64,000 nucleotides of DNA from Ectobius pallidus (lineage: Eukaryota; Arthropoda; Insecta; Blattodea; Ectobiidae), in assembly GCA_964059195.1 (NCBI GenBank), contig CAXKWD010000006.1:64125073-64189072 (forward strand), written 5' to 3'. This document shows positions 22,711-34,771 of this stretch, piece after piece. Below the pieces are notes generated by a model. It worked only from the letters and a program-made list of their open reading frames with translations, ran no database searches and was not told where the DNA came from. Position 1 is the first letter of the stretch. Each line of letters starts with the position of its first letter. The translations under genes and the position numbers were made by a program.

Positions 22711-22856
22711 GTCGAGCAAAAACAGTCGTATGCAACTTGCCTATAATGGTAATTGAGATACTTGTATGAGAATTTTGAAGCTCGCTTTGCTCGTTTCGTA
22801 AACATAGTATCTTAATAAATACCATTATAGGCTTGTTGCATAATGTACTATTAATA
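22711..22856 (-). repeat. Palindromic MITE family P, copy 1
   Basis: The ends contain TATGCAACTTGCCTATAATG and, inverted, TTATGCAACAAGCCTATAAT. The centre has CTCGTTTCGTAAAC with GAGC motifs. It matches copies at 26103-26254 and 54373-54520 across the whole length, including the flank GTCGAGCAAAAACAGTCG. Confidence 0.75.
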
Positions 22857-23764
22857 CACAGTGATCCTACGAAAATATAAAATGGGCTCAAATGTGGATT
22901 CTGTCTTTCCGATATAGAATAATTACAATTATTGTTGTATGAATCATCTTATAGGTATATATAATTTTCTTCCAGCGAAACCCAACCATAAATTTAAAAT
23001 AATGATTTTAATGGATTCAACTTCAGTATGATATTCTGAGCGTTCACAAAAAATAAAAATACATTTGAGACTTAATTTTTCAAAAAGTGTCATTTATGGC
23101 AATTTATGTCCAAAGACAAGGACTTTTCCATGCTCTTAACTTCAGTTTCACATTACTGTGATACCATGCTCAAAGTCTGTCACACGCAAAAAAAGAAAAT
23201 AAATAAATAAATAATAAATAAAATAAAAAATAAAATAAAAAATAAAAAGTGTTCATGTCTCTGTCACGAAAAATGTCAATGAAAACTTGAGCGAGTATAT
23301 TAAGCTTCCACACACCCTGCCAGCTGTTTTCTATTGTTACACGAAAACTTGTTTACTGACTTATGGGTCGATTTCCCAGGCACCCCCATATATATCCTTT
23401 TTTGGTTGTATGGACACTCAGAAGTACTCATGAATTGCTGCACAATAGACAAACCAAAATAAATAGAATTTGTGATGTAAAATCCTGCACAACACCTTAA
23501 AATAAGGAAACGGGGTGTAATATAGGCCTACTATATTATTTCTAGGAATAATAATGGTTACTAATGGTAAAATTTACGATAGGGTTATATATGGTTCAGC
23601 CGGTATAATTTTTTGTCACAGGATTTTGACACTAATTTTTATGAGAAGTGTGTATTATGATCTTTTGTGATCAAAGAATGAGGATAATTTGTCTGGTCAC
23701 GCATGCTTTTTCCATAATAGTGAAAAATATAAAAGTATTTTTACATTTATTTTAAAGAATTATG
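22857..23764. other. AT-rich spacer with AAATA-rich tract (23185-23250)
   Basis: Low-complexity A-rich sequence. No coding region or named repeat. Confidence 0.5.
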
Positions 23765-24045
23765 GACACCTGCTTGATCTAATGGTTACTTTGCTGACTA
23801 CACACGCGTAAACCTTGGTTCGCTCCCTGTAATAACATTTTTCTGGGGTGGAAAGGTTTGGAACAGAGTTTACTCATTTTCGTAGAGAGAACCGAGGAAG
23901 TAGTGGCTCCGGTCTCGAAAATCACCAGTAACAATCTTTGGGTTTGGCATGCTGACCGCATGTCCTACCATCTGCCAAGGTAGAAGTTAGATATCATAGC
24001 GGTCGGAATGTATGCCTTGTCTCTCCATATGATTTAGCGCCACGC
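23765..24045 (+). mobile_element. tRNA-derived SINE-A, older diverged copy
   Basis: The head (CTAATGGTTACTTTGCTGAC ... TTGGTTCGCTCCC) has recognisable A and B boxes. The body shares GAAGTAGTGGCTCCGGTC, AAATCACCA, CATGCTGACC-CATG, CCATCTGCC and TTTAGCGCCACG with the younger copy at 62576-62894. It is shorter and much more diverged. Confidence 0.65.
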
Positions 24046-26102
24046 TATTAGCCTATATAGATTTCCTATACAAGGATGATGTACAGGTGGGATATAAGCC
24101 TTTATAAATCAGGGATTATAATTGTACAAGGATCATATAGGTCTAATTGTTCAGTAGAAGTATGAATTACCTTCTCTTTACTTTTTCTAAAATGAACGCA
24201 TTCCTTATGTCTTGCCGTATCTTCTGATATATTATTTTACTTTTAAAATATCAAGAGATTATAACATGCATAATTCTTATTATTATTACAATTACAGAGT
24301 TTCCAAAGTCACTTTCTCATTCCGAATCCAAGCAACATATACCATTTATACAGTTAGCCTGATTTTGTTTATTTGAGACAATAAAACAACATATTACCAA
24401 TGAAACATAGAGGGCAGCCATTACAAGCGTTAAAATAACCCTTAGTTCCATTTATACACACAATTATGTAAACTATTATGCCATTTAAAGCTCCGTATTC
24501 GTTGGGTAATACCATAAATACCTCTTCAGAATTGTAGGCCTAACATTAAAAATCTACAAAAATATGGTAAGGGAAAAGTAATTTATGTTACAGTGCTATT
24601 TTGTACAAGAAAATCATCGTATCATGTTTATTAAATATTGGAATTAATTTGCGTCTGAAGTGCCTGTTTTCTTAATCCTGGTGGAGAAACCTCACTGATT
24701 AGCAGTGAAAGCATAATGTTGGTAGTTTCTACTTTAAATGTACAACATAATTACGACTGAACACTTTTATTGCATGAGAATCTTTGAAGTCAATTTCCCG
24801 CATGTTTTGATTTTCTCACACATTCCCTACAGAAAATTTTGCACACAATTTAAGCAGATTGTATATAAACTTTTGACTTCAGTAAGTTTTGGTTTGTTTA
24901 CAAGGAAATATTCTCCAATATGAAAATTAGTTATCACAAAAAAGGATAGCGGTAGTTCACAAGATTGTAACAAACTAGGAGGTGCCCGTGGCTTCGCCAC
25001 GATAATTCTTTTAAAAATTAAAAATTAAGAGTATAATAATTATTAAAGCATTATATTTATTAACACTTGCACGCGAATCATTCATAAACTAAGCCATTAA
25101 TAATTAATGAAACAGCTAAAATTCCTGCTTTAGAGTACATTCCACGACATGAAAGCGCCCCCTGGGAAAACTATATCAGAATCGATTATGCAGTTCCAAA
25201 GAACCTGTGAACACATAATACGCATTGTTTCTCAGCTGTTTATTGACATGAATATGATGTGAATTTTATTTTATCAATTCAGTGTAATTTTCAGAAATTA
25301 TATAATGTTTCAAGGGAAGGAATGATTTGTTTGGATTATTATTATCAGCGATATTTCAAGAGATAAAACCATCAATATTTTATAGCTATTGCCCCCGGCT
25401 TCGCCCGCCATTATTCATTGACTCCAGGATTTTTAAGAAAATTACACTGGTAGATTATTTAAAATGTTTGTGGTTCAGAGCTATGAAAATTGTAAGTAAA
25501 AATAAAATTAGAATATTTGTTCATTGTGTTCATTTCACTTAGGCATTATATAATAAAGAAACGGTTTTCCTTCCTCATTTTGTAGTCGTCATGAAAGTTT
25601 AGACTGCGAGAGACGAACATCGCCGAGTATATCCGATGTCTCACGAAGCGGGCGAGCAAGCACGCTATTTAGGGCCGTTCAATTGTATAAGAGTAGATGT
25701 CTTATAAAAAAATGTGCTGAAACTAGTTTCTATATTTGTAGTTTGTGAAGAAAACAGTTAATGAATTTTCAAAACATTTTACAAACTGACAAGCGAGTCT
25801 GATTTTAGTGAGTGCTTTATAGGAAGGCTTTTCAATCAAATTTGGAACCTCTTAATTTATTCTTTAGCCAGTGGGTTTAGTCTTTGCTTTGAAAAGCCGT
25901 TAAGTACCGGTACTCAAAAAAGAAGAAAAAATAACATGTAAAATATCAGTTTCACCTCTCCCCTTTTTTTATTTATTTGTTTTTAATTTCAGTTAAATAT
26001 TCTTTGCTGCGAAATGTTTTATTTGACGGTCGGTGTCCAATTGCATAATATTGGAATTGAATATTGAATGAATGTTTAGTGCATAATGTTCCTGGGTATA
26101 AT
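24046..26102. other. Unassigned region with two 'GGCTTCGCC' hairpin motifs
   Basis: GTGCCCGTGGCTTCGCCACG (24977-24996) and CCCCCGGCTTCGCCCGCC (25391-25408) are GC-rich hairpin-prone strings in AT-rich DNA. Such strings sit at the ends of some insect LINE or Helitron-like repeats, but the element cannot be delimited. Confidence 0.35.
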
Positions 26103-26254
26103 TAATAGTATATTATGCAACGAGCTTATAATGGCAGTTATGAGAACGCAAATATGTGCATTAAACGAGCGTTAACGAGTTCCATAATTTTTTATACGAG
26201 CGTCTTAATTACCCTTATAGGCAAATTACATACGATTGTTTTCGTTCGACCATA
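26103..26254 (+). repeat. Palindromic MITE family P, copy 2
   Basis: TTAATAGTATATTATGCAAC at the left and TTATAGGCAAATTACATACG at the right, with CGAGCGTTAACGAG centrally. It aligns with copies 1 and 3 with several substitutions. Confidence 0.7.
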
Positions 26255-28073
26255 AATGGAGGTCTAAGTTTTCCGCTCTTTCTCTGTGACCATTCAGCTG
26301 TAATTGTTCTCGGTCGTTTACGATAGCTGCATGCTTCAAAGGCATGCAAGGGAGCTCAGGAGTACTTTGCTTGGATATTTTACTTCAGCGCAACGCGCAT
26401 TTTTTTACCTGTTTTCAATTTTCCTTGTTTCACTTTCCTTGTTGTCCTTGTTTTTATACTACACACAAACATTTTATTACACATTTATATTACACACATT
26501 ACACACAAACACGCATTAAAACAGACGACATAGACTTAATTTATTATAATATGAAAATTAACGTGAACAGATTTGATTTGATTTTAAATGAGTTTGTATT
26601 GCTGCTTTGAAGGTTATTCGGCGAACGATATTAATCGATATCGGATATACCTAGTTGGTAGTTCGATAGTTAGAATTTAGTCGGAATAGTTGGAATAGTT
26701 ATATCGGTATTATAAGAACAATAGTACTTCAAAGTGTGCCCTTAAGGTACTGTTACAGCACAATAAGCATATGCATGGGCAAACAACAAAAATATTATAA
26801 ATTTTTTTAATAAACGTAATAGATGTCAGGTTAAATTGTGTCACTTGTTTAAATTATGTCAACCTATCTCCTTAGAAGTGCAGTCATTGGAACACATACA
26901 AATGGAATATACAGTGCCCTTGTGTGGTGAATTAGTATCCTGAATTGGACTGCAGTTGAAACAGGAATGAAATTCGAGGTGGGAGTCGTGTGTTTTCCTT
27001 TGTGTTGTGTTTGCCGTAACAGGCAAGGCGACATGCGAATACACAATTAGAGAAGGTTGTTACCATGTTTACTTCACAATGTCTCTACTTAGAAAATATA
27101 ATCAAATATGAGTCAGCCAATATTAGCGTGCCTGCCTCTTCATATTCAGACCCTGCGAACGTACAGTAGATTATACGAAAAGTCAACACCACTCTTCCGC
27201 AGTGGTAGCACTAATACTTAGGTGGTAACCATTGCTATTCTCCTGCAGCTCGTAATATTAGCATTGATATTCTCAATTACATAAGTTTCTATCTCCTCAT
27301 CCCTGGGATGAGAGGCAAGGACACCAAAGAAGCCACTAGAATACTACATCTTCTTTTTTGTCTTAAGGCCTCGATGTTAAAAGCACGTCTTCAGATGTTT
27401 CAAGTATTGTAATTAGCATGTACAGAGACGTAGTGCACATAATCCAGTTATTTATAAAAATAGCAGTGGATTTTTATTTTATATTTTAATGTGAAATAAA
27501 CAATGTATTTTGCCTCATCTTAGTATACGTAGGCAAATTTTACGTATGCTATTCCTATAGAAATTAACATTTTTGTATGATTATCAAGTATATAGTTCTC
27601 AGTTATCTTATGAGAACTCTTTGTCTGCAGTTTCTTGATTTTTTTTTTTTTTAACATAACTTAGTCATATCTTTTTTCTAGCGTTGTGTACTTGCCGAGT
27701 GTAAAAATAAATAAATCTGCTTTGAAAAGATCCAAATATACGTACTTCAAAATAATTTTGTTTTCTTGTGCAATACGACTTTTGGGATATTAGTCCAGGA
27801 ATCTCTAACTTTTGTGTTTAAATATTTGTATTAGATTCTATAGAGGAAAATTTGTCCAAAGAGGAACCGCGAACCCGAATTTGTACGCCAACGCCTAGGT
27901 CACTAGGCTGCTACAGAACACAGAACACGAGCCTATAATCGCACATAATACGTCATATCTGTCATTATAAGGATCAGAGTTCGTCCGATATAGTAATATA
28001 TATAGTTATGTAACTAAATATAGTTATATATTTATATAACTACATATATATAGTTATATACAATTAGGAAGTG
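26255..28073. other. Unassigned region; TA-rich run at 27990-28060
   Basis: No gene is supported. Paired minus-strand frames near 26860-27046 are short and motif-free. Confidence 0.4.
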
Positions 28074-28418
28074 GTCGGCCAATGATTCATGGATTTTTTC
28101 ATGGCTTCCAGAGTTGTAAAGGTAAATGCCGAATTGATATTTACATACCACGATTCATCCTCGCTACTTCATCCTATATCGTATCCATTTAATACTAATA
28201 TCAGTTGAAATTTATATATATATAGCCTGTATATAGCCTATATATACAGCATATATACGGTATAGCTTATATGTATATAAATTTCGACTGATATTGGTAT
28301 TAAATGGATACGATATAGGATGAAATAGCGAGGATGATTCGTGGTATGTAAATATCCATTCGGCATTTGCCTTTATGACTCTGGAAGCCATGAAAAAACC
28401 CATGAATAATTGGCCGAA
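28074..28418. repeat. Imperfect palindrome with ~142 bp arms
   Basis: Arms 28074-28215 and 28278-28418 pair at roughly 90% identity by eye (TCGGCCAATGATTCATGG against its complement CCATGAATAATTGGCCGA). The loop is ~60 bp of TATA-rich sequence. The right arm continues into a tRNA-like segment read on the minus strand (28419-28560) that the left arm lacks. Confidence 0.75.
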
Positions 28419-28560
28419 CACAGGTTTTGAACCTGGGACCTCCCACCTTTTATTAAAAGTTGGTTTTTGAACTTCAGAATGGTAAGAGATAACATTCCAC
28501 AAAAATGCTGCATATGCTGGCACTACCATTTTCTGGCAGTCGTCACCCACTTGTTACATA
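28419..28560 (-). repeat. Possible SINE head adjoining the palindrome
   Basis: On the minus strand the sequence contains GGTTCAAAACC, a good Pol III B box, preceded by GGTGGGAGGTCCCA. The A box is unclear. If this is a SINE head, the palindrome arms are its body plus an inverted truncated second copy. Confidence 0.35.
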
Positions 28561-31500
28561 CCCTCAAACCATGATTCAATTTGTAGTTGCCAAAGATTGC
28601 GAAGAATTCCAGCAATTAGATCATACCTTTGTTGCTGACTGCCCATTGCATTGTGTATGTTAAAACCATTACTTTGATGTTGAAACATAAATTTACAATA
28701 CGTGACAACTACATGAAGATATAACTTACGCCAAAAGTTAAGAGCTATCCAGACATACGTATGTATAACAAATGGGATAAGTATGTTTTTAATAAAGTTA
28801 ATATGATTGAAGTAAATTAATAATGAAATAGCTCTACACATTTTCTTATAATACTATTAAACCTTAATAAAGATTGAAGAAACCAGTCTTCCGAGCTTGG
28901 AAAGAATGTGGTTATTTGAAGAAGAAATTAAATCTTGATAGGATTAAGTAATATTTTGGTAAATCGAAGGAGAAAGAAAAGGAGAAAGAAGAATCCCATA
29001 AATACCAGAATTCTATTGACTTACAACTGTATTTAAGAGAAGGTCTTTGTGATCTATAATAAACAGGTACCGGTACTGTTCAGTAATCACTACTGCTATT
29101 TTCTTTGAATGTACGGGTTTGAAATGATCAGACAGTTAAAAATTATCCTCATTATAATGGTTCTTATCTAAAAATATTTGAGTCTCGTCTTCCTAGAATC
29201 ATGAAAAAAGGAACATTTTCATTAAAAGCGTTCTTGCTCTTTCTGTTTTAGTGCATTTCAACATAGGCTACTTGTTCTGCATGTGTTGTCTAGAATATCC
29301 TCAGTTTTAGGTTTGTTCTTCAGTAACATATTTTTAATTATCCCTACGTCTGGAGACTTTCTATTTAATTCCATTTTAGAAGGACATTAACCGCATCATG
29401 TTTTCATATTCATTAAGAAAACTAATGTTGTTAACGTGTTATGTACTCTGAGTCGGTAGCGTAGGCGACTTTATTCGCTGGTCTAACAAACAAGGTGCTC
29501 GAGAACTTGCGTACTATTTGAAATAGCCTATTGTTTAATGTAAAATAATAATTCCGTGGTTAGGGTCTGAAAAGTAATGTAACTCAAACTAATGTTTAAA
29601 AAAATGAATTGAAATCAATTTTCGTGAGGTCCATGGTTACGGTTGGGAAAGTAATATTTCTGGAACTCGTTTAAAAATGAATTGAAACCTTAATTTCCGT
29701 ATTAAAATGTATGGTTATGACAATGTCAAGGAGTATTTAATGATATATCTATATCCTGGGTGCATTCGACGTAACTTCTGTAGCCCATAGCCACAGCATA
29801 TTTTCTGTGTAGAAACTGAAAATTATTTTTTCTACAATAGTATTTTACATCCATTTCCCGTTCGTGCTATCGTGGCGGAAAGTTAATTTTCAAAACCCAT
29901 ACATACCGCACTACTTAACGCAAAGGTCATTATATCAAACCAAGGATAAATTTTTAGTAACGGACTAAAATAAGAACAGGATAATGAGCGTCATCCACCT
30001 TGTGAGAAAATAATCGCCAGGCGAAAATAATTTCTACAAAGTAGGTCTACCACCTATGTGTTCATGCCTGAGATCAATAAGGAAATGCACAGAAATAAAA
30101 TAGTAAAGTAATACGGTTTGTACACTTGGAGCCTACCTTCTCGAACAGATGTTTATATCTGTTATTTATTATATTATACTTGTAATTATTATTTCACGTA
30201 AGTTATTCTGGTTTTTTCCCTTGTATAAAAAATTATATGCTACACAAGGGTGTTAAAACACAGTTCCCGCATGAGTATCGTAATATACTGTTATTCAGTA
30301 ACTGATTACAACGTAGAAGTGTACAGAAAGTCTGTTATATTGGGTAAATTCTCTGTGCTAGATTCGGACAGTGATTCAGTTGAACCCTTAAAGGGTAGGA
30401 GCTCAAATCAGAGAGCTGTATTTAATTTAGTTATCGTTATTTGTCGTTGTCACCGTTGTTAGTATCTGGTGCAGACAACAAGCGGTGTGCAGACGTGACC
30501 AGCACAAGCAACTAAGATGCTCCACATTCCGTGAGTGCATAGCATACTGCAAGTAATCACGTTCTCCTCCCTTGTTATTGGCTTTCATCGCACAGTTTCC
30601 AACGCTTATTACAGTGTTATTAGTCGTGTTCACAAAGAGGCTGTAAAGATTAATCTGCATTCTAAGCTAACGGATTAAGTTTGGTTACATGTAGTGATTT
30701 TATTGAACGTTTAAACTATAATTTTAATCCAGCTATCCATTATTGCTTCAGACTTCTACAATCCACGTAGAAATTGTTCTGGTTGAAAATGAGGCAAAAT
30801 TTATATAATTGTTCCTCGTGTAATGTGAAAATGGATTGGAAATACCGTACTGTGAAAGTGGTATTTTTCCTCTGTCTTTTATTCTTTTGCAAAGGAGATA
30901 CTTTATTGAATTATATTGTTGAAGTAGCTTATACATTAAGCTTTATATTTTAGGACCGTCCTTTCGTTATCTAATTTAAGAAATCAGTAAGGAAGTAGGA
31001 GCTCTTAAAAGTGTTGACCTTTTTAACTTAATTAAAAATTCCATAATGATAGATTAAAACTTACACAATATTTATGAAATAGTTTTTATGAAGTACCGGT
31101 AATCTAAAAGTGAAACATCTTCTGGTAGAATTTTTCTTTAGAATAATTTAAAGGAGAAAATAAAGGTTTAAGCAGCAAAATGCTGTGAAGTTCCACCTAC
31201 AGCAAATTAATGAGCCATGCCTTCTAATTTGATAATTATGTTCAACATACGCTATACCTAAAATTATTTACTAATTTCATATTTACCATTCATAATTGTT
31301 ACAATAAAGAAATGACTGTTTCAGTGCTTAAATGAAAATCCCGACATACATCATAGGGATTAGCACTTCTATTTATTGCCGAGTATCTTATGAACAAAAT
31401 GAATTAAAATCTTTGAAATATTCATTTAAATGTATTATGAAAAGTTAACAAAAGTAATTTTAAAAATAACCGAGAAATGTTAGGCTAGTAACCCATTCTT

Positions 31501-32347
31501 TCAAAATACGATAGACAAGAGCACGCAGAATTTTATATTGGTTTTTTTAGTCTTAGGCCTATATATATATTGTATTATGAGGAATTCTGTTTTAAAAATA
31601 GCCTAGAAGTTATGGGAAAGGAAAGAGAAAGAAACCTAATGTGTGGAAATTAATTAAATGTAATTTATTCTTGTATCTTGAAATTATACAAATATAAACC
31701 TCTGTGTAACAAGTTTTTACTATGGGGTGTACTTCATGTTTACACGCTCCGGTCAATGTTAATAAATGTTTATCGTAGTGTTATTTTTACTTTATTACTC
31801 TGTCCACATTCTTTTTTTTTTTGTATAGCCTACTATTAATGACCTGACTAGACAATTTTACCCTAATTCGTAAAACTATTAATTTGTTTTCCCATATAAT
31901 TTTGGCTTTATATTAAAAAAATACCATTTCCTTCGATGTTTTTGTATTTTTTATCACCGTTAACTACTTATAGGCCTATGCCACTTCATGTATCTTTAAA
32001 TATTTTTGGAAAGTAATTAAAATTCTCCTGTTGCATAAATTTGACACTCCGGGATTTCTATTGGCCATTCTTGTATGACAGTGAAAGTGTGAACTATCAA
32101 GGCAAAGAGTATAGGTCTATGCATTAGGGGTACGTGAATTTAAATAAAAGGAAAACTGGAATAGTGCATACCGGCAGTAGTTTTAAAAAAATTAACAAAT
32201 GCTTATTTAATCATGGTCGTATCTCCCAAATTAATGTGCAATATTGCAAACATTCATAGAGTGATGTGAAAAGAAACGACCCCTCTTTATAATATTTTTT
32301 TACCCTCGGATATATACATTCAACAAGGATATAATCATGTAAGTGCC
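28561..32347. other. Gene-free AT-rich DNA
   Basis: No recognisable coding, RNA or mobile feature was found. Frames of 60-95 codons here have no motifs. Consistent with intron or intergenic DNA. Confidence 0.45.
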
Positions 32348-32593
32348 TTGTGGCATATTAATAGGACACAACGTAACATTTACGTAAAATCCTCCCTGTT
32401 GGCGTTAGAAGTCCTACACTATGGGTTTCTAGACAATCTGGACATGAAGATGGTAAGGTTGTCAGCCTTAGGCGTCGACGACCTTTTGCTTCGAGTACTC
32501 ATTTCTGCTGAAGGATGGGTTGGCTTCAGGATCATGGTGCCACCAGAACGATTTCGTCAATTCAAAAGTCTCCGAGAACTCATCGAGATCTAA
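32348..32593 (+). other. Unrecognised 81-codon open frame in a GC-richer patch
   Basis: The frame runs MWHINRTQRN... to ...FKSLRELIEI and stops at 32591-32593. Local GC is visibly higher than in the flanks. It is followed by a stem-loop-like GTAGTGCTTCAATAAACTAC (32617-32636) that includes AATAAA. No domain is recognised. It could be a short gene piece, a retrotransposon leftover or chance. Confidence 0.25.
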
Positions 32594-32931
32594 CGTAAGA
32601 CTTTCCGGTCTTCAGTGTAGTGCTTCAATAAACTACACTACGACGAACCTCACATGATATGATAAATAATTGAAAAATATTTTTAGTGTGCAGCTTCCCC
32701 ATTAAGTTCTGTAATATGTTGGATGTTTGCATACCGATACTATTCTGAACAAGAAGCGATCATGAGAAGGTTCTTAATATAAACCACTGCTCAGTAGATT
32801 TTAGTTTTCAACTAACGTGTTGCTTCCCAAACTAATTAATTACTCTTATTTTCCTGTAGAAGCATAGTGACAAAAACATGTCATTATAATAGGACAAACT
32901 TTGACATAACCTTTTTCTTTCTGTTTTACAG

Positions 32932-32986
32932 GTAGGCTAGGAATAAACCAGATACCTGATGCTGAACAGTTAAATTTGAAAATAAG
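32932..32986 (+). CDS. Candidate 55 bp internal coding exon of a host gene
   Basis: A pyrimidine-rich acceptor (CTTTTTCTTTCTGTTTTACAG, ending at 32931) precedes the exon and a consensus donor (AAG then GTAAGT, from 32987) follows it. Of the three forward frames only one is open: after two bases completing a split codon it reads RLGINQIPDAEQLNLKI, then two bases of the next codon. The other two frames hit TAG within the first ten bases. The product is not recognised. The exon would belong to a plus-strand gene whose neighbouring exons lie outside what I can identify, implying introns of tens of kilobases, usual for large insect genomes. Splice strength and frame are visible; that it is transcribed is inferred. 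Confidence 0.5.
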
Positions 32987-33169
32987 GTAAGTCATCAATC
33001 ATGCAACATCAGATCTAGTCTGGACTATTTACTTTTTTGAGTAAATTTGTTTCTTTCTTCTCGGCTGTCAGCTAAGATATCAATATATATAAACTTGGGT
33101 AGGTAGCCCTGATGTAGCATTTCCAGCATATATCAGCCAACTCGTTATCATAAACCTAATTAAGGCCGC

Positions 33170-33300
33170 CCCATGACTGAGTAGTTGGACGAGTGGGGTC
33201 GAGGCAGGTTTTCTCGGAGTGCTCCTGTTTCCCCTGCCATATATCGCCCCCACGTGTTCCGTTCATCATAATAGGACCATTCGTTGCAACAAAGGGTTAT
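33170..33300. repeat. Possible SINE body fragment
   Basis: AGGTTTTCTCGGAGTGCTCC followed by TGTTTCCCCTGCC resembles the pyrimidine-rich body of the tRNA-headed SINE-C at 34312-34771 (TTTTTCTCGGGTTTCTCCCG on its sense strand). No head or tail is visible. Confidence 0.3.
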
Positions 33301-34019
33301 TACAAAATATTTAATTAAGAGTGCTGGAAATAATTTTTACATAAATTTTAATTGTAGCCTATTAAACAAGAGGACGGTTTCCTTATATGGTAAGGATGTA
33401 TAAATTAATTTGGAATCAGAGAATTTTACGAAATATCTTTACGCTCAGCCTGTCTGTATTAAGATGTAAACATTGTTCTTCTCACATAGTTCAGGGCGAT
33501 AAAAGGTGTTAAATGCATGTAAAGGGTAGACCTATTCATTTTTGTTTGGCCTTCTGGAGAGAAAATAAATACCAATGCGCGCTGTTTGTTTGGTGTCCAT
33601 GGAATCCACGTGTGTCATCATAGGGTTTGAATTTTGGATCAAATTATGATTTTGTGTCTTTTAGGGCAAACATGTATGACATATTTGTGTTTCATGAAAA
33701 TTTAAAAGCATTCGCACTGTCCTAAGATGTCCACCATTTCTCGATATGTCCCCAAACATAACATAAACCAATATAAAAAAGTAATTCTTTTCTTTTTTGT
33801 TCACTTTCTTCATTTATATGTGCAATTAGGGACGAATAAACATATTTTTAACAACAAGAATAGTACCAGAAATTTCGTATCCTCCTATATTAACAGTTTA
33901 ACTTTCAGAAGGGCAACCATAACTTAAGAACTATGTGACTTTGCTCTTAAGTGACCTCATGTAGGTGTTAATAAGACAAATAAAGTCTAGTTAAAAGAAG
34001 TGAGGCTACCGTTTAGTGA

Positions 34020-34053
<34 letters not shown>

Positions 34054-34311
34054 GCAAAAGTGAGCAGATATGGATCGAAAGAAGGGAGCGGAATAATTGA
34101 AGTGAATGAGCATAGAAGGTTTAGACAGCGTTTACGAATTGCGTGCGGAGGAGACGATTTACTGATTGCGTGCCAATGAATTCTAGGAAAAATCCTAATT
34201 GAGCTCTTAAATTACGGTCAATTTCTATGATGATCCGAGTTGCGAGCAAAGATGGTGTCCGAAAACTTGTAAAATTTTCCTTCAATTATTTTCCTTGAGA
34301 ATGGGATGATA
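33301..34311. other. Unassigned region with (AAT)n at 34018-34053
   Basis: Nothing else could be supported. Confidence 0.45.
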
Positions 34312-34771
34312 GGCATCCCAAAGGCCCCCCCAGAGCAGTATTCACTGTGAGCCCCCACGGAACTCTTCAACATCCAACAAGTATCTGAAATTTAACCACG
34401 TGCTCCACGCCTCCAGGGTCCCTCTGCCTTTGTCGTGCACCAAGCTCCCGGTCCCTTACGGAGAGAGCCCGTAGAGTGTCCCTAGGTGCGCAGGAATACC
34501 ACAAGCCACGGAGTAATACGGCATAGGCACGCAGCGACGCTGCAGTGGGAGATGGTTCGAAAGCCGGGAAAGGAAACTGTATGATAATGAGGGGGAGATT
34601 GAAGGTGAAGTGGGGAGTGTTGGTGGAATGAGAGGGGAAAACGGGAGAAACCCGAGAAAAACCCCTGAATCAAGGCTTCGTCCACCACGAATGACATGCC
34701 CGCCTGCCTCGGGAGTTGAACCCGAGACTGCTTGCATGCCAGGCCCACGCGCTAAGCATGAACCACCTATA
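34312..34771 (-). mobile_element. tRNA-derived SINE-C, near complete
   Basis: Sense strand is minus. The head at 34771-34700 reads GGTGGTTCATGCTTAGCGCG (A-box region) and CTCGGGTTCAACTCCCGAGG (B box with T-stem). The body is pyrimidine-rich, then GGGCTCTCTCCGTAAGGGAC, AAGGCAGAGGGACCCTGGAG and GAGTTCCGTGGGGGCTC. GGATGATA occurs at 34304-34311 and 34772-34779, a plausible short TSD. A truncated copy is at 48453-48645. The ~90-codon frames over this interval are incidental. Confidence 0.75.

Noticed and set aside
24977..25408. Helitron ends
   Set aside because: GC-rich hairpins are present, but no TC start or CTRR end could be placed with confidence.
27990..28270. Cruciform origin-like TATATA clusters
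   Set aside because: Explained by low-complexity TA runs and the loop of the 28 kb palindrome.
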